A stretch of DNA of 64,000 bases from an uncultured Maribacter sp. (GCA_947504045.1 CANNFY010000002.1:372001-436000), one strand, 5' to 3'. Counted from the first letter of the stretch, positions 42,601 through 52,284 are shown. Notes: generated by a model not told the origin, from the letters alone. A program made the numbers and translations.

Positions 42601-43791
42601 TTAGCCAAATACACCTAGTTCTTTTCCAACTTTTGTAAATGCAGCAACAGCTTTATCAATTTGTTCTGTAGTATGTGAAGCAGAAATTTGAACCCGAATA
42701 CGCGCTTTATTTTTTGGTACAACTGGGTAGAAAAAGGCAACAACATAAATACCTTCTACTAACAAGCTTGACGCAAATTTCTGAGCAAGTTTAGCATCCA
42801 TAAGCATTATTGGAACTATTGGATGCACCCCAGGAGTAATTTTAAAACCAGCCTTAGTCATAGCATTTCTAAACCTTAAAGTATTTTCTTTTGATTTAAC
42901 AATCAATGATTTATAATTACTTATTATATCTAATACTTTAATTGAAGCTCCAACAATTGACGGAGCCAATGTGTTTGAAAATAAGTAAGGTCTAGATTTT
43001 TGTCTAAGAATATCTACTATTTCTTTTCTTGCTGCAGTAAACCCACCAGATGCCCCTCCGAGTGCCTTACCATATGTGCCGGTTATAATATCAATTCTAC
43101 CTATTACATTTTTGTATTCATGTGTACCACGACCTGTTTCTCCAATAAATCCGGTTGCATGGCATTCGTCTACCATTACCATTGCATCGTATTTATCTGC
43201 TAAGTCACAAATTTCATTAAGTTTAGCAATAATACCATCCATAGAAAAAACACCATCGCTAACAATTAACTTTCTTCTAGCACCAGAGGCAGCTTTTAAT
43301 TGCTCCTCTAAAGAAACCATATCGTTATTTTTATACCTGTATCTAGATGCTTTGCATAATCGTATACCATCTATAATACTTGCATGATTTAATTCATCCG
43401 AAATAACAGCATCTTCTTTAGTTAGCAAAGGTTCAAAAACACCGCCATTTGCATCAAAAGCTGCAGCATATAAAATACAATCTTCCATGCCCAAAAACTT
43501 TGCAGTTTTTTCTTCTAGCTCCTTATGAATATTTTGCGTTCCACAAATAAAACGTACGGAAGAGAGTCCAAAACCATGCGAATGCATAGCCGAAATACCT
43601 GCCTTTATAACGTCTGGATGCGAGGATAAGCCTAAATAGTTATTTGCGCAAAAATTTAAAACAGGTTCTCCTAAGGTGGTTTTAATTTCTGCACCTTGCC
43701 TTGTTGTTATTATTCTTTCTTTTTTATATAAGCCAGAAGCCTCAATTTCTCTCAGCTCTTTTTGTAGTTCGTTTTTTACTTTTCCGTACAT
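42601..43791 (-). CDS. kbl: Glycine C-acetyltransferase (2-amino-3-ketobutyrate CoA ligase)
   Basis: 396 aa; [47 protein letters not shown]. Confidence 0.93.
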   Translation of the reverse strand: MYGKVKNELQKELREIEASGLYKKERIITTRQGAEIKTTLGEPVLNFCANNYLGLSSHPDVIKAGISAMHSHGFGLSSVRFICGTQNIHKELEEKTAKFLGMEDCILYAAAFDANGGVFEPLLTKEDAVISDELNHASIIDGIRLCKASRYRYKNNDMVSLEEQLKAASGARRKLIVSDGVFSMDGIIAKLNEICDLADKYDAMVMVDECHATGFIGETGRGTHEYKNVIGRIDIITGTYGKALGGASGGFTAARKEIVDILRQKSRPYLFSNTLAPSIVGASIKVLDIISNYKSLIVKSKENTLRFRNAMTKAGFKITPGVHPIVPIMLMDAKLAQKFASSLLVEGIYVVAFFYPVVPKNKARIRVQISASHTTEQIDKAVAAFTKVGKELGVFG

Positions 43792-43800
43792 AGTGTGTTC

Positions 43801-44760
43801 CTATAATTGTGAATGTAAATTGTATTTTTTGTTTAATTCTATAAACATTTCGTTACTAACATCATCTAACTTATAATGCGGTTCCCAATTCCAATCTTCT
43901 TGTGCTTGCGTATCTAGAATAGAGGATGGCCAACTTTGCGCAATTTTTTCTCTAAAATCCTCTTTATAACACACTTTAAAATCTGGATACCATTTTTTTA
44001 TAGAAGTTACTAATTGCTTTGGCGTAACACTTAATGCATTTATATTGTATGAAGTTCTTGTTTTTATACAATGCTTAGGCGCATCCATGAGCTCTAAAGT
44101 GGCTCTAACTGCATCCGTCATAAAAATCATTGGTAAAGCGGTGTTTTCATTTAAATAACACTCAAAGGCCTCTTTTTTTACTGCTTTATGGTAAATATCT
44201 ACCGCATAATCTGTAGTACCACCACCAGCTAAAGATTGATGACCAATAATACCAGGGTAACGTAATGACCGAACATCTAAACCATACTTAGAAAAATAAT
44301 AATTTGCCCATTGCTCTCCTGCTATTTTACTAATACCGTATACAGTTGTTGGATCCAAATATGCATTTTGTGGTGTATTTTGTTTTGGTGCAGAATTACC
44401 AAAAACTGCAATAGAACTTGGAAAAAAAACCTTATTTATTTTGTATTTACATGCTACCTCAAATATGGTAAACAACGATTTTAAGTTAATATCCCAAGTT
44501 TGTAAAGGCCTCTCCTCTCCTTTTGCAGATAAAATTGCTGCTAAATGATAAATTTCAGTTATATCATTTTTTTCTACTATCTCTTCTACTGCCTTAATAT
44601 TAGTTGCATCTAAAGAAACCAAAATATTTTGCATTTCTGGTTTTACATATACATCAGTTGCAATTACATTTTCTTTTCCTTTACGATCTTGCAAAGCTTT
44701 TACTAAAACTGTTCCCAACTGTCCTCCTGCTCCAGTAACTAATATTTTTTTCTTCTTCAT
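43801..44760 (-). CDS. NAD-dependent epimerase/dehydratase; probable short-chain L-threonine 3-dehydrogenase
   Basis: 319 aa; VTGAGGQLGTVLVKAL; pairs with kbl; YGISKIAGEQWANYY. Confidence 0.83.
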   Translation of the reverse strand: MKKKKILVTGAGGQLGTVLVKALQDRKGKENVIATDVYVKPEMQNILVSLDATNIKAVEEIVEKNDITEIYHLAAILSAKGEERPLQTWDINLKSLFTIFEVACKYKINKVFFPSSIAVFGNSAPKQNTPQNAYLDPTTVYGISKIAGEQWANYYFSKYGLDVRSLRYPGIIGHQSLAGGGTTDYAVDIYHKAVKKEAFECYLNENTALPMIFMTDAVRATLELMDAPKHCIKTRTSYNINALSVTPKQLVTSIKKWYPDFKVCYKEDFREKIAQSWPSSILDTQAQEDWNWEPHYKLDDVSNEMFIELNKKYNLHSQL

Positions 44761-44810
44761 TTTAGCACCTTTTAAAGAACAAAATTAAATATATACGCAT
44801 TTATACCATT

Positions 44811-44846
44811 AAATTCACTTAATTATATTAAAAATTAAGTAAATTT
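44811..44846. promoter_or_regulatory. Imperfect inverted repeat between tdh-like gene and lrp-like gene (candidate Lrp operator)
   Basis: aaattcacttaat-N10-attaagtaaattt; 12 of 13 arm positions pair. Confidence 0.45.
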
Positions 44847-44925
44847 ATCTTTAATAGTATTAATTCGACATTTTTTTTACTTACAACAAGTGCTTTTAAA
44901 TATTTTAGAACTAAAAAAAACTGCA

Positions 44926-45390
44926 ATGGAACAAATGATTGACGAAACTGACCTTAAAATTTTACAAATTTTACAGAAAGACGCTAAAAAAACCACAAAG
45001 GAAATTGCACAAGAATTAAACTTAACAGCATCTCCTATTTACGAGCGTATTAGAAAGTTGGAAAAAAAAGGGATTATTAAAAAATATGTAGCACTATTAG
45101 ACCAAAGCAAACTAAACATTCCTGTTACAGCTATTTGCTTGGTATCTCAACGCTATCATAATGAAGGGTTTATAGAAAAATTTGAAGAGCAAATTAAAGA
45201 CCTTAACGAAGTACAGGAGTGTTACCATATGGCTGGTAAGGTAGATTTTTTCTTGAAAATAAATGTAAAAAGTCTACCGGATTACCATAACTTTATACGA
45301 ACTAAACTTTCTAAAATTTCTAACATAGGTGTATTAGAAAGCTATTTTGTTTTAAAAAAGGTAACAGTTTCTACAGAATATGCCATTTAA
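44926..45390 (+). CDS. Lrp/AsnC family transcriptional regulator
   Basis: IDETDLKILQILQKDAKKTTKEIAQELNLTASPIYERIRKLEKKGIIKKY (start moved to MEQMIDETD). Confidence 0.92.
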   Translation: MEQMIDETDLKILQILQKDAKKTTKEIAQELNLTASPIYERIRKLEKKGIIKKYVALLDQSKLNIPVTAICLVSQRYHNEGFIEKFEEQIKDLNEVQECYHMAGKVDFFLKINVKSLPDYHNFIRTKLSKISNIGVLESYFVLKKVTVSTEYAI

Positions 45391-45511
45391 AACATTTTCT
45401 ATTAAAAAAAATATTACAACCTATAAATAAAAGTAGATTAAAGCAGTATATTACGTTGTTTTTTGTATTTTTTAAAAGTGCAAAATAAAAGACTAGAAAT
45501 TTAGAAAATTT

Positions 45512-45715
45512 ATGCCTACTAAAGAACCTGGCCATTATGTTTTACTAACCGAGGATAATACGTATTTTGTTGAATACTTATTAGGACACCTAGAACTTAG
45601 CCCCAGCATACACCAAGCTATGGTTTTTGAAGACAACGAAACCGCTTTTAGTTTTCAGAAATATTTACGAGAAAAATGCAATCTTGTTACTTCAGTTAAT
45701 ACTTTTATAGATTAA
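45512..45715 (+). CDS. Hypothetical small protein
   Basis: 67 aa ORF MPTKEPGHYVLLTEDNTYFVEYLLGHLEL... Confidence 0.5.
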   Translation: MPTKEPGHYVLLTEDNTYFVEYLLGHLELSPSIHQAMVFEDNETAFSFQKYLREKCNLVTSVNTFID

Positions 45716-45728
45716 CATCTTATGCATT

Positions 45729-47291
45729 TTACGAACTACAAGAAAGCATAGAGCAACCTACTTTATTTCTGGCCCACTCTGGACGCTTAGCGTACCATTT
45801 AGTATATTTTGGTTGTTCATTATACGGATTTAAAATAACATTAAACAACTCATTAACAACACTATAATTACCTTTATCTGCAGCATCAATTGCAACTTGA
45901 ACCATATAGTTACGCAACACATATTTAGGATTTATTTTATTCATTTTTTCTATGCGCTCTTTTGCCGAAAGGTTTTCTTGTTTTATTCTTTCTGCATAAT
46001 CTTTAAACCAAATATTCCATTTTTCCTTTACATCCAAAGTAAGTTCATTTATGGCATAAAAAGCATTTTGTACCACTTGCAGACCATCTAAAGGATTATC
46101 TACTTTAAATGCCGCTAAATCTCTATAAAAAATTGTCATATCAACCTCTATAATTTGTAACAGCTCCTGTAAGGTATGCAGCAATTTTGCATCTTCTTGT
46201 TTAGTGGTAAATAAGCCTAATTTAGAAGCTAGCATTTTTTGCTCTTTACAATCATAATTAGTACTAAAATCATGTAATATTTGTTCTAAACCTTCTGCCT
46301 CTTCAATTAATGGATATAAAGCATTTGCTAATTGATAAAGATTCCACTGTACTACTTGCGGTTGGTTACCGTAACGATATCTTTTATGTTGACTATCTGT
46401 GGTATTGGGCGTCCACCCCAAATCATACCCTTCTAACCAACCATAGGGGCCATAATCTATGGTAAGCCCAAGAATACTCATATTATCGGTATTCATTACG
46501 CCGTGTACAAAACCAACTCTTTGCCAATTTAATACCATTTCTAAGCTTTTTTCTGCCACTTCTTTAAAAAAAGAAACATATACTTTTTTTGAAGGTTCTC
46601 CTAAATGTGGATAAAAATACTTAATGGTATAATCTGTTAATTTTTTAAGTGTAGCAATATCGTTTCTTGAAGAAAAAATTTCAAAATTTCCAAAACGGAT
46701 AAAACTTGGTGCTAATCTTGTAACTACTGCTCCTTTTTCATAAGCCGCATTTCCATTATACAAAACATCTCTAAGAACTTTATCGCCTGTTAGTATTAAA
46801 GACAAAGCTCTTGTTGTTGGCACCCCCAAATAATGCATAGCCTCACTACACAAATATTCTCTTATAGAGGATCGTAATACTGCTAAACCGTCTGCGCTTC
46901 TAGAATAGGGTGTTTCCCCAGCTCCTTTTAATTGTAGCGCCCAACGTTGACCCAAATGTTCTATTTCACCTAAATTAATTGCTCTACCGTCGCCTAACTG
47001 CCCTGCCCAGTTACCAAATTGGTGTCCGCCGTAACACATAGCATAGGGTTTAGAACTCGGAAGTATAGCATTACCACTAAAAATTTCTAAAAAGCCTTTA
47101 CTTTGCGTTTCTTCTTCAGAAATACCCAACGCATGCGCCATAGAAGGTACCACATGCAAAAGCTCTGGCTTTGCAGTTTTTTTAGGATTAACAAAAGAAA
47201 AACAAGCTGCTGTAACCTGTCTTCTACTATTTTCTGTATTAGTATCCGCTGGTAGTTCTTTAGAAAAGGTGTTTTTTAGGTTCAATTTCAT
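45729..47291 (-). CDS. selO: Protein adenylyltransferase SelO (YdiU/UPF0061)
   Basis: 520 aa; YCHGGHQFG-type CYGGHQFGNWAGQLGDGRAI, GVMNTDNMSILGLTIDYGPYG, C-terminal CSS. Confidence 0.93.
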   Translation of the reverse strand: MKLNLKNTFSKELPADTNTENSRRQVTAACFSFVNPKKTAKPELLHVVPSMAHALGISEEETQSKGFLEIFSGNAILPSSKPYAMCYGGHQFGNWAGQLGDGRAINLGEIEHLGQRWALQLKGAGETPYSRSADGLAVLRSSIREYLCSEAMHYLGVPTTRALSLILTGDKVLRDVLYNGNAAYEKGAVVTRLAPSFIRFGNFEIFSSRNDIATLKKLTDYTIKYFYPHLGEPSKKVYVSFFKEVAEKSLEMVLNWQRVGFVHGVMNTDNMSILGLTIDYGPYGWLEGYDLGWTPNTTDSQHKRYRYGNQPQVVQWNLYQLANALYPLIEEAEGLEQILHDFSTNYDCKEQKMLASKLGLFTTKQEDAKLLHTLQELLQIIEVDMTIFYRDLAAFKVDNPLDGLQVVQNAFYAINELTLDVKEKWNIWFKDYAERIKQENLSAKERIEKMNKINPKYVLRNYMVQVAIDAADKGNYSVVNELFNVILNPYNEQPKYTKWYAKRPEWARNKVGCSMLSCSS

Positions 47292-47439
47292 AAAAACAAA
47301 GGTAAGGAAGTAATTTTTTTAAGTGTAAAAACTTTTATTAACTCTCTGATATTTAAGTCTACAAACGATTTTAAGGCTTTATACTAAAAAAAATATACAG
47401 AAAAACAGAAAAAGATTTTATATAAATAAAAAAGCTTTC

Positions 47440-47447
47440 TATATTTG
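47440..47447 (+). promoter_or_regulatory. Candidate Bacteroidota -7 element (TAnnTTTG) for tRNA-Ser
   Basis: TATATTTG 37 nt upstream of the tRNA 5' end. Confidence 0.5.
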
Positions 47448-47484
47448 CAGCCGCATTAAGGCAAATAGCCTTATGAGGCACTCA

Positions 47485-47569
47485 GGAGAAATGGCAGAGT
47501 GGTCGAATGCGGCAGTCTTGAAAACTGTTGAGGGTCACACCTCCGGGGGTTCGAATCCCTCTTTCTCCG
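47485..47569 (+). tRNA. tRNA-Ser (anticodon UGA), class II with long variable arm
   Basis: ggagaaa/tttctcc acceptor stem, CAGTCTTGAAAACTG anticodon arm, GGGGGTTCGAATCCCTC T-arm, no encoded CCA. Confidence 0.93.
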
Positions 47570-47577
47570 CACAATGT

Positions 47578-47609
47578 AAAACTCAATACCTTTTTGGTAT
47601 TGAGTTTTT
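47578..47609 (+). terminator. Terminator after tRNA-Ser
   Basis: aaaactcaatacc ttttt ggtattgagtttttc. Confidence 0.8.
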
Positions 47610-47678
47610 CTTTTTTAGAGAAAATTGAACCTTATTTTAGGTTAATCTATCTAAGCATATAAAAGTGCTTTTTATATT

Positions 47679-48107
47679 TTACAATGCGTCACAATCTGTA
47701 AGTATGTAATTAAAATGCTCAATATCGTCAGCATTTAATTTTAATGTTCCAATAACATTTATTATAGTATCTGTCTTAAAATTTTTCTTTGTTTTAAATT
47801 GAAGTTCCATTGCAGTTTCTGGCCCTCCAACACCACAAAAGAAACAAGATGCCATAGGACCTTTAGACAGAATAAGTAATTCGCCTTTAGGATCTATATT
47901 TAAAAAGTACCCTGTAATTGATACGCGTTTACCTTCTAAAGATTTTATTTCTTCAGAAAACTCTGGATATAAAAAATTTTCTCCATACGCAGGAAAAAAT
48001 TTTTCTGTAAAAGTAACCTTTGCTAAATCTTCCCATGTAATATCCTTTTGACTAAAGCATATACATGAAACTAAAAGAAATACTATAATTATAATTTTAT
48101 TTTTCAT
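47679..48107 (-). CDS. DUF3299-like exported protein associated with ABC transporter
   Basis: 142 aa; signal peptide, ITGYFLNIDPKGELLILSKGPMASCFFCGVGGPET. Confidence 0.6.
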   Translation of the reverse strand: MKNKIIIIVFLLVSCICFSQKDITWEDLAKVTFTEKFFPAYGENFLYPEFSEEIKSLEGKRVSITGYFLNIDPKGELLILSKGPMASCFFCGVGGPETAMELQFKTKKNFKTDTIINVIGTLKLNADDIEHFNYILTDCDAL

Positions 48108-49362
48108 TACTTAGAATGGTTGATATGTTTAATTTAATTATTGGATATATAGCTAACAAAATAGATAAAATAATCATTACTACCACTACTACTGCTATTT
48201 CAATAAAATCTTGCATTGGTAATTGATGTAGCATGTTTTGCTTATACTCCGTTTCTATTACTTTAAATAGGAAGAAAAGCCCTGTTTTTAACAGTAGAAA
48301 TGCTAAAAAGAAAGCAAATACTACTATTAAAAAGCCTTCATAAGCAATCATGGTAATTAATTGTAAGTTACTTGCTCCATAAGTTCGTAAAAGAGCTAAA
48401 TCAAAAGCTCGTTCTTTTACCATTTTATACAAACTTATAAATATTGTAATGCTAGAAATAACAAGTATTAAATACCCTATCCAAGAAATTGTTTTAAAAC
48501 CAACTCCTGTATATTGATACAGTTTGTCTAATTCATATTTTGGTAATGCCGCTTGCATATTTGTTGCATCGTTAATTTTTCTTGGAAGCGTTAAAAAAGC
48601 TGATGGGTTTCTAAATGAAACCAACAAAGAAGTTATTTGTTTATGCTCATCATGTTCATGTTCCTCATCATGTTCATGTTCCTCATGTTCCTCATGGTGT
48701 TCATGCTCTTCTTTTAAGTGGTTTTCAACCTCTTCCTCATCTTCTGTATGCTCATGAACCTCCCAAATACTTTCTAAATTAGTAATAATTAAACGATCTA
48801 TTACTTTATTAGTTTGCGCATATATACCAACTACGGTTAATTCTTCGGAATGTACTTCAATAGTATTTTCTACTAAACCGTGTGAACTTAAAAAAGTATC
48901 TCCAATTTTAAGCTGTAATTGTTTTGCAACAGTTGCGCCAAGAACCACTTCCATAGATTTTTCTACAGAACGCCCTTTATTTATTTTAGCTTCATATAGC
49001 GTTGCAAATTCTGGTGTTGTACCTACTATTTTATAATTTTTATAATTATCTCCAATAGAAATAGGTATTGCAGATTTTACAAATGGGCTTTTACTTATCT
49101 TTTTAGCATCTTCATAAACTATATTTCCTGTAGGATTGTCCATGTGTAACACCGAAGATAAAACTAATTGCAATGGACTTCCTTTTGCTCCAATAACCAA
49201 ATCTATATTCCCTAGGTTATTCTGCATTTGGTATTTAAAAGAAGCTTCTATTTGCTTTATTCCTAAAAGAAGAGCTATACTTAATGCCAGTATAAATACA
49301 CTTAGAAAAGTATATAACGGTTTAGACTTGATGTTTTTTAAACTAATTTTCCAAATATTCAT
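48097..49362 (-). CDS. ABC transporter permease (FtsX/MacB-like) with His/Glu-rich metal-binding-like loop
   Basis: 421 aa; 4 TM FtsX topology; EEHEHHEEHEEHEHDEEHEHDEHKQ in the periplasmic domain. Confidence 0.85.
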   Translation of the reverse strand: MNIWKISLKNIKSKPLYTFLSVFILALSIALLLGIKQIEASFKYQMQNNLGNIDLVIGAKGSPLQLVLSSVLHMDNPTGNIVYEDAKKISKSPFVKSAIPISIGDNYKNYKIVGTTPEFATLYEAKINKGRSVEKSMEVVLGATVAKQLQLKIGDTFLSSHGLVENTIEVHSEELTVVGIYAQTNKVIDRLIITNLESIWEVHEHTEDEEEVENHLKEEHEHHEEHEEHEHDEEHEHDEHKQITSLLVSFRNPSAFLTLPRKINDATNMQAALPKYELDKLYQYTGVGFKTISWIGYLILVISSITIFISLYKMVKERAFDLALLRTYGASNLQLITMIAYEGFLIVVFAFFLAFLLLKTGLFFLFKVIETEYKQNMLHQLPMQDFIEIAVVVVVMIILSILLAIYPIIKLNISTILSNEK

Positions 49363-49988
49363 AACGTAATTGTATTTGAAAAAAAAGACTTAATTCTATT
49401 ATCGTGTGTAATTACAATTAAATTAGCATTGGTAAGTTTTGCTTGCTCTATTAGTAACTGTATAACCGTTTTACAGTTTTCATCATCTAAACTAGAGGTT
49501 GGCTCATCTGCCAATATAATTTTAGGATTATGTATTACAGCCATTGCAATACCTAAACGCTGCAGCTGCCCTTCGCTAAGGGTATTTATCTTACTTTTTT
49601 TACAATTGCTAATATGTAATTGCTCTAATAAAGTATGTATTGCAGTAGTATTAATTGCTTTTTTACTTAAAAAAAGACGTGTTTTTAAATTATCTAAAAC
49701 GTTTAAAGATGTTATTGCATGTTTTTTTTGAAATACAAGTCCAATATTTTGCCCTCTAAAGGTATCTAATTTAGAATTGGATATAGAATGAATAGAAATA
49801 CCATTAATAATAACTTTTCCGCTTTCTGGTTTTAAAAGCCCAGCTAAAAGATGTAAAAGAGTGGTTTTACCAATTCCTGATTTACCATGTATAAGCAAAT
49901 TTTCCCCTTCGTTTAGTTGCACGTTAGGAAAACTAAAAAGATGTTCTTCTTTTTTGTAACGAAAAGTGAGGTTATCTATTTGTATCAT
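49359..49988 (-). CDS. ABC transporter ATP-binding protein (LolD/MacB-like)
   Basis: 209 aa; GKSGIGKTTLLHLLAGLL, LSEGQLQRLGIAMAVIHNPKIILADEPTSSLD. Confidence 0.92.
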   Translation of the reverse strand: MIQIDNLTFRYKKEEHLFSFPNVQLNEGENLLIHGKSGIGKTTLLHLLAGLLKPESGKVIINGISIHSISNSKLDTFRGQNIGLVFQKKHAITSLNVLDNLKTRLFLSKKAINTTAIHTLLEQLHISNCKKSKINTLSEGQLQRLGIAMAVIHNPKIILADEPTSSLDDENCKTVIQLLIEQAKLTNANLIVITHDNRIKSFFSNTITL

Positions 49989-50544
49989 TTTAATACTAAA
50001 AAATATTTATACCTCTAAAAGGTCATTTACGTTCTTTTTAAATAAGACTTTTTCTAAAAACTTATAGAATTTGTCAGTAAAAAGACCTCTGTTTTTAAGC
50101 AGTATTTTTTCTTAAATACAGACGTATATAAACTTATTCAAAATTTATGTCTTCAAATATAGTATCAAAATCTAATTAGATACAATCTTTACTATCATAA
50201 AAAAAACATAATTAACGCTTTACCATATGGCATAAACACAGTTTAAAAAAATACACTACTTTTTTATGAAACTCTTAAAAAGTTCCATTTCTAAATAAGT
50301 TTAAGGTTTAAAAATGAGTTCTTTAATATTTATTAACCCTCTACAAAAAACTGTTGTAGGCATTCTAATAAAAACGGCATGCAAATAGCTTAATTTATTA
50401 CTATTAGTATTGTCTACCTGATTGTATTAAAGGTATTTAATGTATAGAAAGAGATAATAGAATATTAGTGTACCTACATAAACTCATCAAAAAAAAAGAT
50501 ATGTAAGCGTTTTAATAAGCCAATACTATTAATGCATATTTATC

Positions 50545-50694
50545 TTAAATAGGAAAATTAATACTTCCTACTAATTCTTCTAAACTAGAAGTAGTACCTT
50601 TTTCTACAAGATCATGTTTTATATGATTATTTTTTAAAAATATAGAAATGCGTTCTAACTCTTCGGCATTGTTTTTTATTTCAATTTTAGTCAT
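50545..50694 (-). CDS. Putative 49-aa small protein (MTKIEIKNNAEELERISIFLKNNHIKHDLVEKGTTSSLEELVGSINFPI)
   Basis: Complete ATG-TAA frame in a 1-kb gap; below ORF-track cutoff; soluble coding-like composition. Confidence 0.45.
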   Translation of the reverse strand: MTKIEIKNNAEELERISIFLKNNHIKHDLVEKGTTSSLEELVGSINFPI

Positions 50695-51029
50695 AACAAA
50701 TAATACATTTTCAATTAATGTTTATCTATAATGCATTTTAATTAAAAATATTGCAGCCTATATTTTATTTAATAAAAAGACCAAAAGGTATTAGAAAGTA
50801 CTTGTATTTTAATATTAGTATAAACAGAAAATAAATAGTATTTATTTCTAAATAAAATCCTCAATAAATTTATTTTTATTAAAAAAATACACCTTCTATT
50901 TAAGAAATGACTAATTGTATTTATTAAGAATACTAATTAAAATTTAACAGAAAAAATATTCTTAAAGTGCTTTTATAAAAATCTATTTCTCCTCTTACAT
51001 TAAACAAAGACCAAAGTATAAAACATAGT

Positions 51030-51377
51030 TTAATTATAATTTTTTATTTCATTTTCTTCTAATGTATTTTTCATATTTAAAATAAACATAGTGCCTAAAA
51101 TAAGGTCTTCTAATAATTCTAAAATAGTATCATCTATTTTAATACAAATATCAATTAAACTACTTGTTGTCCATATTTTAGTACACTTATCCCCATTACA
51201 ATTATCACAAACACAGGGTTTTCCGGAGTTTCTAACAATTTCTAAAAGGCTATTAAGTTCATATTCCGACATAAAAATACCTGTAGACCCTATTACTAGT
51301 TGCACTCTACATTCTGGATTAGGTACATTGTCCATACTAAAGCTACTACCGTATTTATTATTATATATTAATTTCAT
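51030..51377 (-). CDS. Hypothetical protein with Cys cluster (CVCDNCNGDKC), possibly DUF6686-like
   Basis: 115 aa; VQLVIGSTGIFMSEYELNSLLEIV. Confidence 0.5.
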   Translation of the reverse strand: MKLIYNNKYGSSFSMDNVPNPECRVQLVIGSTGIFMSEYELNSLLEIVRNSGKPCVCDNCNGDKCTKIWTTSSLIDICIKIDDTILELLEDLILGTMFILNMKNTLEENEIKNYN

Positions 51378-51463
51378 AGTTATATTTTAAAATTATTTTT
51401 CTGACAAATTTTCTTACAAAACGTTCATTAATTAGAATGATTCTTAATAACTTTACCGAAAAT

Positions 51464-51502
51464 AAATATTATTTTTATTTATTCCAAATAAAAATAATAT
51501 TT
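51464..51502. repeat. Perfect 17-bp inverted repeat, 5-nt spacer, in divergent promoter region
   Basis: aaatattatttttattt-attcc-aaataaaaataatattt. Confidence 0.7.
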
Positions 51503-51555
51503 GATAAAATTAAAATAGCAACTGTTTAAGAGTATCGTTTTTAGAAAAAATACAC

Positions 51556-52284
51556 ATGATTACAACCTATACAACCCCAGCTTTAATTACAAAACAAAAC
51601 CGAACTGCAGAACATATTTTTAATAGATATAAAATAAATGCAAATAGTATAGAAGAAATAGCTACAAATACAGCTTTAAAAGAAATTAACCCAAACTTTT
51701 TGGTAACTGTTTTAAATGTTTTTTGCGATTATAAAAAAATAAATTTAAAGCTATTTGAAAATTATTCTTTACCTATTATTATAGACTACTTAATACGTTC
51801 GCATACTTACTACTCTGAAAAAATAATTCCTGAAATAGGGCAAAGCATAACACAATTACTAAACAATTATGAAAAAGGGCACCCTCTATTAGAAATTTTA
51901 TATAAATTTTATTTTAAATATAAAGTAGATTTAGAAGCTCATTTTAAAGATGAAGAGAGTGGATTATTTACTTACGGCAGTACGCTTTATAAGGCTGTTT
52001 ACTTTAAAAAAAACTGTTCTTTTTTTATTGAATTTTTACAACAAAACTCTATTAGAGATTTTATTGACACACATACGGATACTACGGATGATTTAAAAAA
52101 TATCACCTCTATTTTATTAGAATATACTCCACCAAAAACGAATGAAACTTCCTATAGAATTTTACTAGAAAAATTAAAAAACTTTGTTCAAGATTTAGAA
52201 GTGCATGCTTTTATAGAAGACGAAGTATTACTTAATAAACTATATGCATTAGAACAACGCATACTATTAGAGCATAACAACTAA
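51556..52284 (+). CDS. Hemerythrin/RIC (YtfE/ScdA)-like putative di-iron protein lacking the N-terminal CC motif
   Basis: 242 aa; LIRSHTYYSEKIIPEI, LEAHFKDEESGLF, LEVHAFIEDEVLL; N-terminus AEHIFNRYKINANSIEEIA. Confidence 0.7.
   Translation: MITTYTTPALITKQNRTAEHIFNRYKINANSIEEIATNTALKEINPNFLVTVLNVFCDYKKINLKLFENYSLPIIIDYLIRSHTYYSEKIIPEIGQSITQLLNNYEKGHPLLEILYKFYFKYKVDLEAHFKDEESGLFTYGSTLYKAVYFKKNCSFFIEFLQQNSIRDFIDTHTDTTDDLKNITSILLEYTPPKTNETSYRILLEKLKNFVQDLEVHAFIEDEVLLNKLYALEQRILLEHNN

Noticed and set aside
43076-43387. 103-aa plus-strand ORF inside kbl, and similar antisense ORFs within ilvA, ilvC, ilvB, lpd, ftsK, speB and the photolyases
   Set aside because: Antisense shadow ORFs inside well-conserved genes, without family signatures or plausible initiation context.
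45729-45770. Selenocysteine possibility at the SelO C-terminus
   Set aside because: The C-terminal residue in the CSS position is encoded as Cys; no in-frame UGA, so no selenoprotein claim.
48524-48757. 77-aa plus-strand Cys/Ser-rich ORF (CSSCSCSSSCSCSSCSS)
   Set aside because: Reverse complement of the His/Glu-rich permease loop; the Cys-rich look is an artefact of antisense translation.
48640-48760. Short tandem-like repeat (catgttcatgttcctcatcatgttc...) on the plus strand
   Set aside because: Coding microrepeat that encodes the His/Glu-rich loop; treated as a protein feature, not a DNA repeat element.
50030-51030. AT-rich 1-kb gap scanned for CRISPR repeats, tandem repeats or an IS remnant
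   Set aside because: No regularly spaced repeats or transposase remnants; only short hairpins (e.g. ctacaaaaaactgttgtag) and the 49-aa ORF listed separately.
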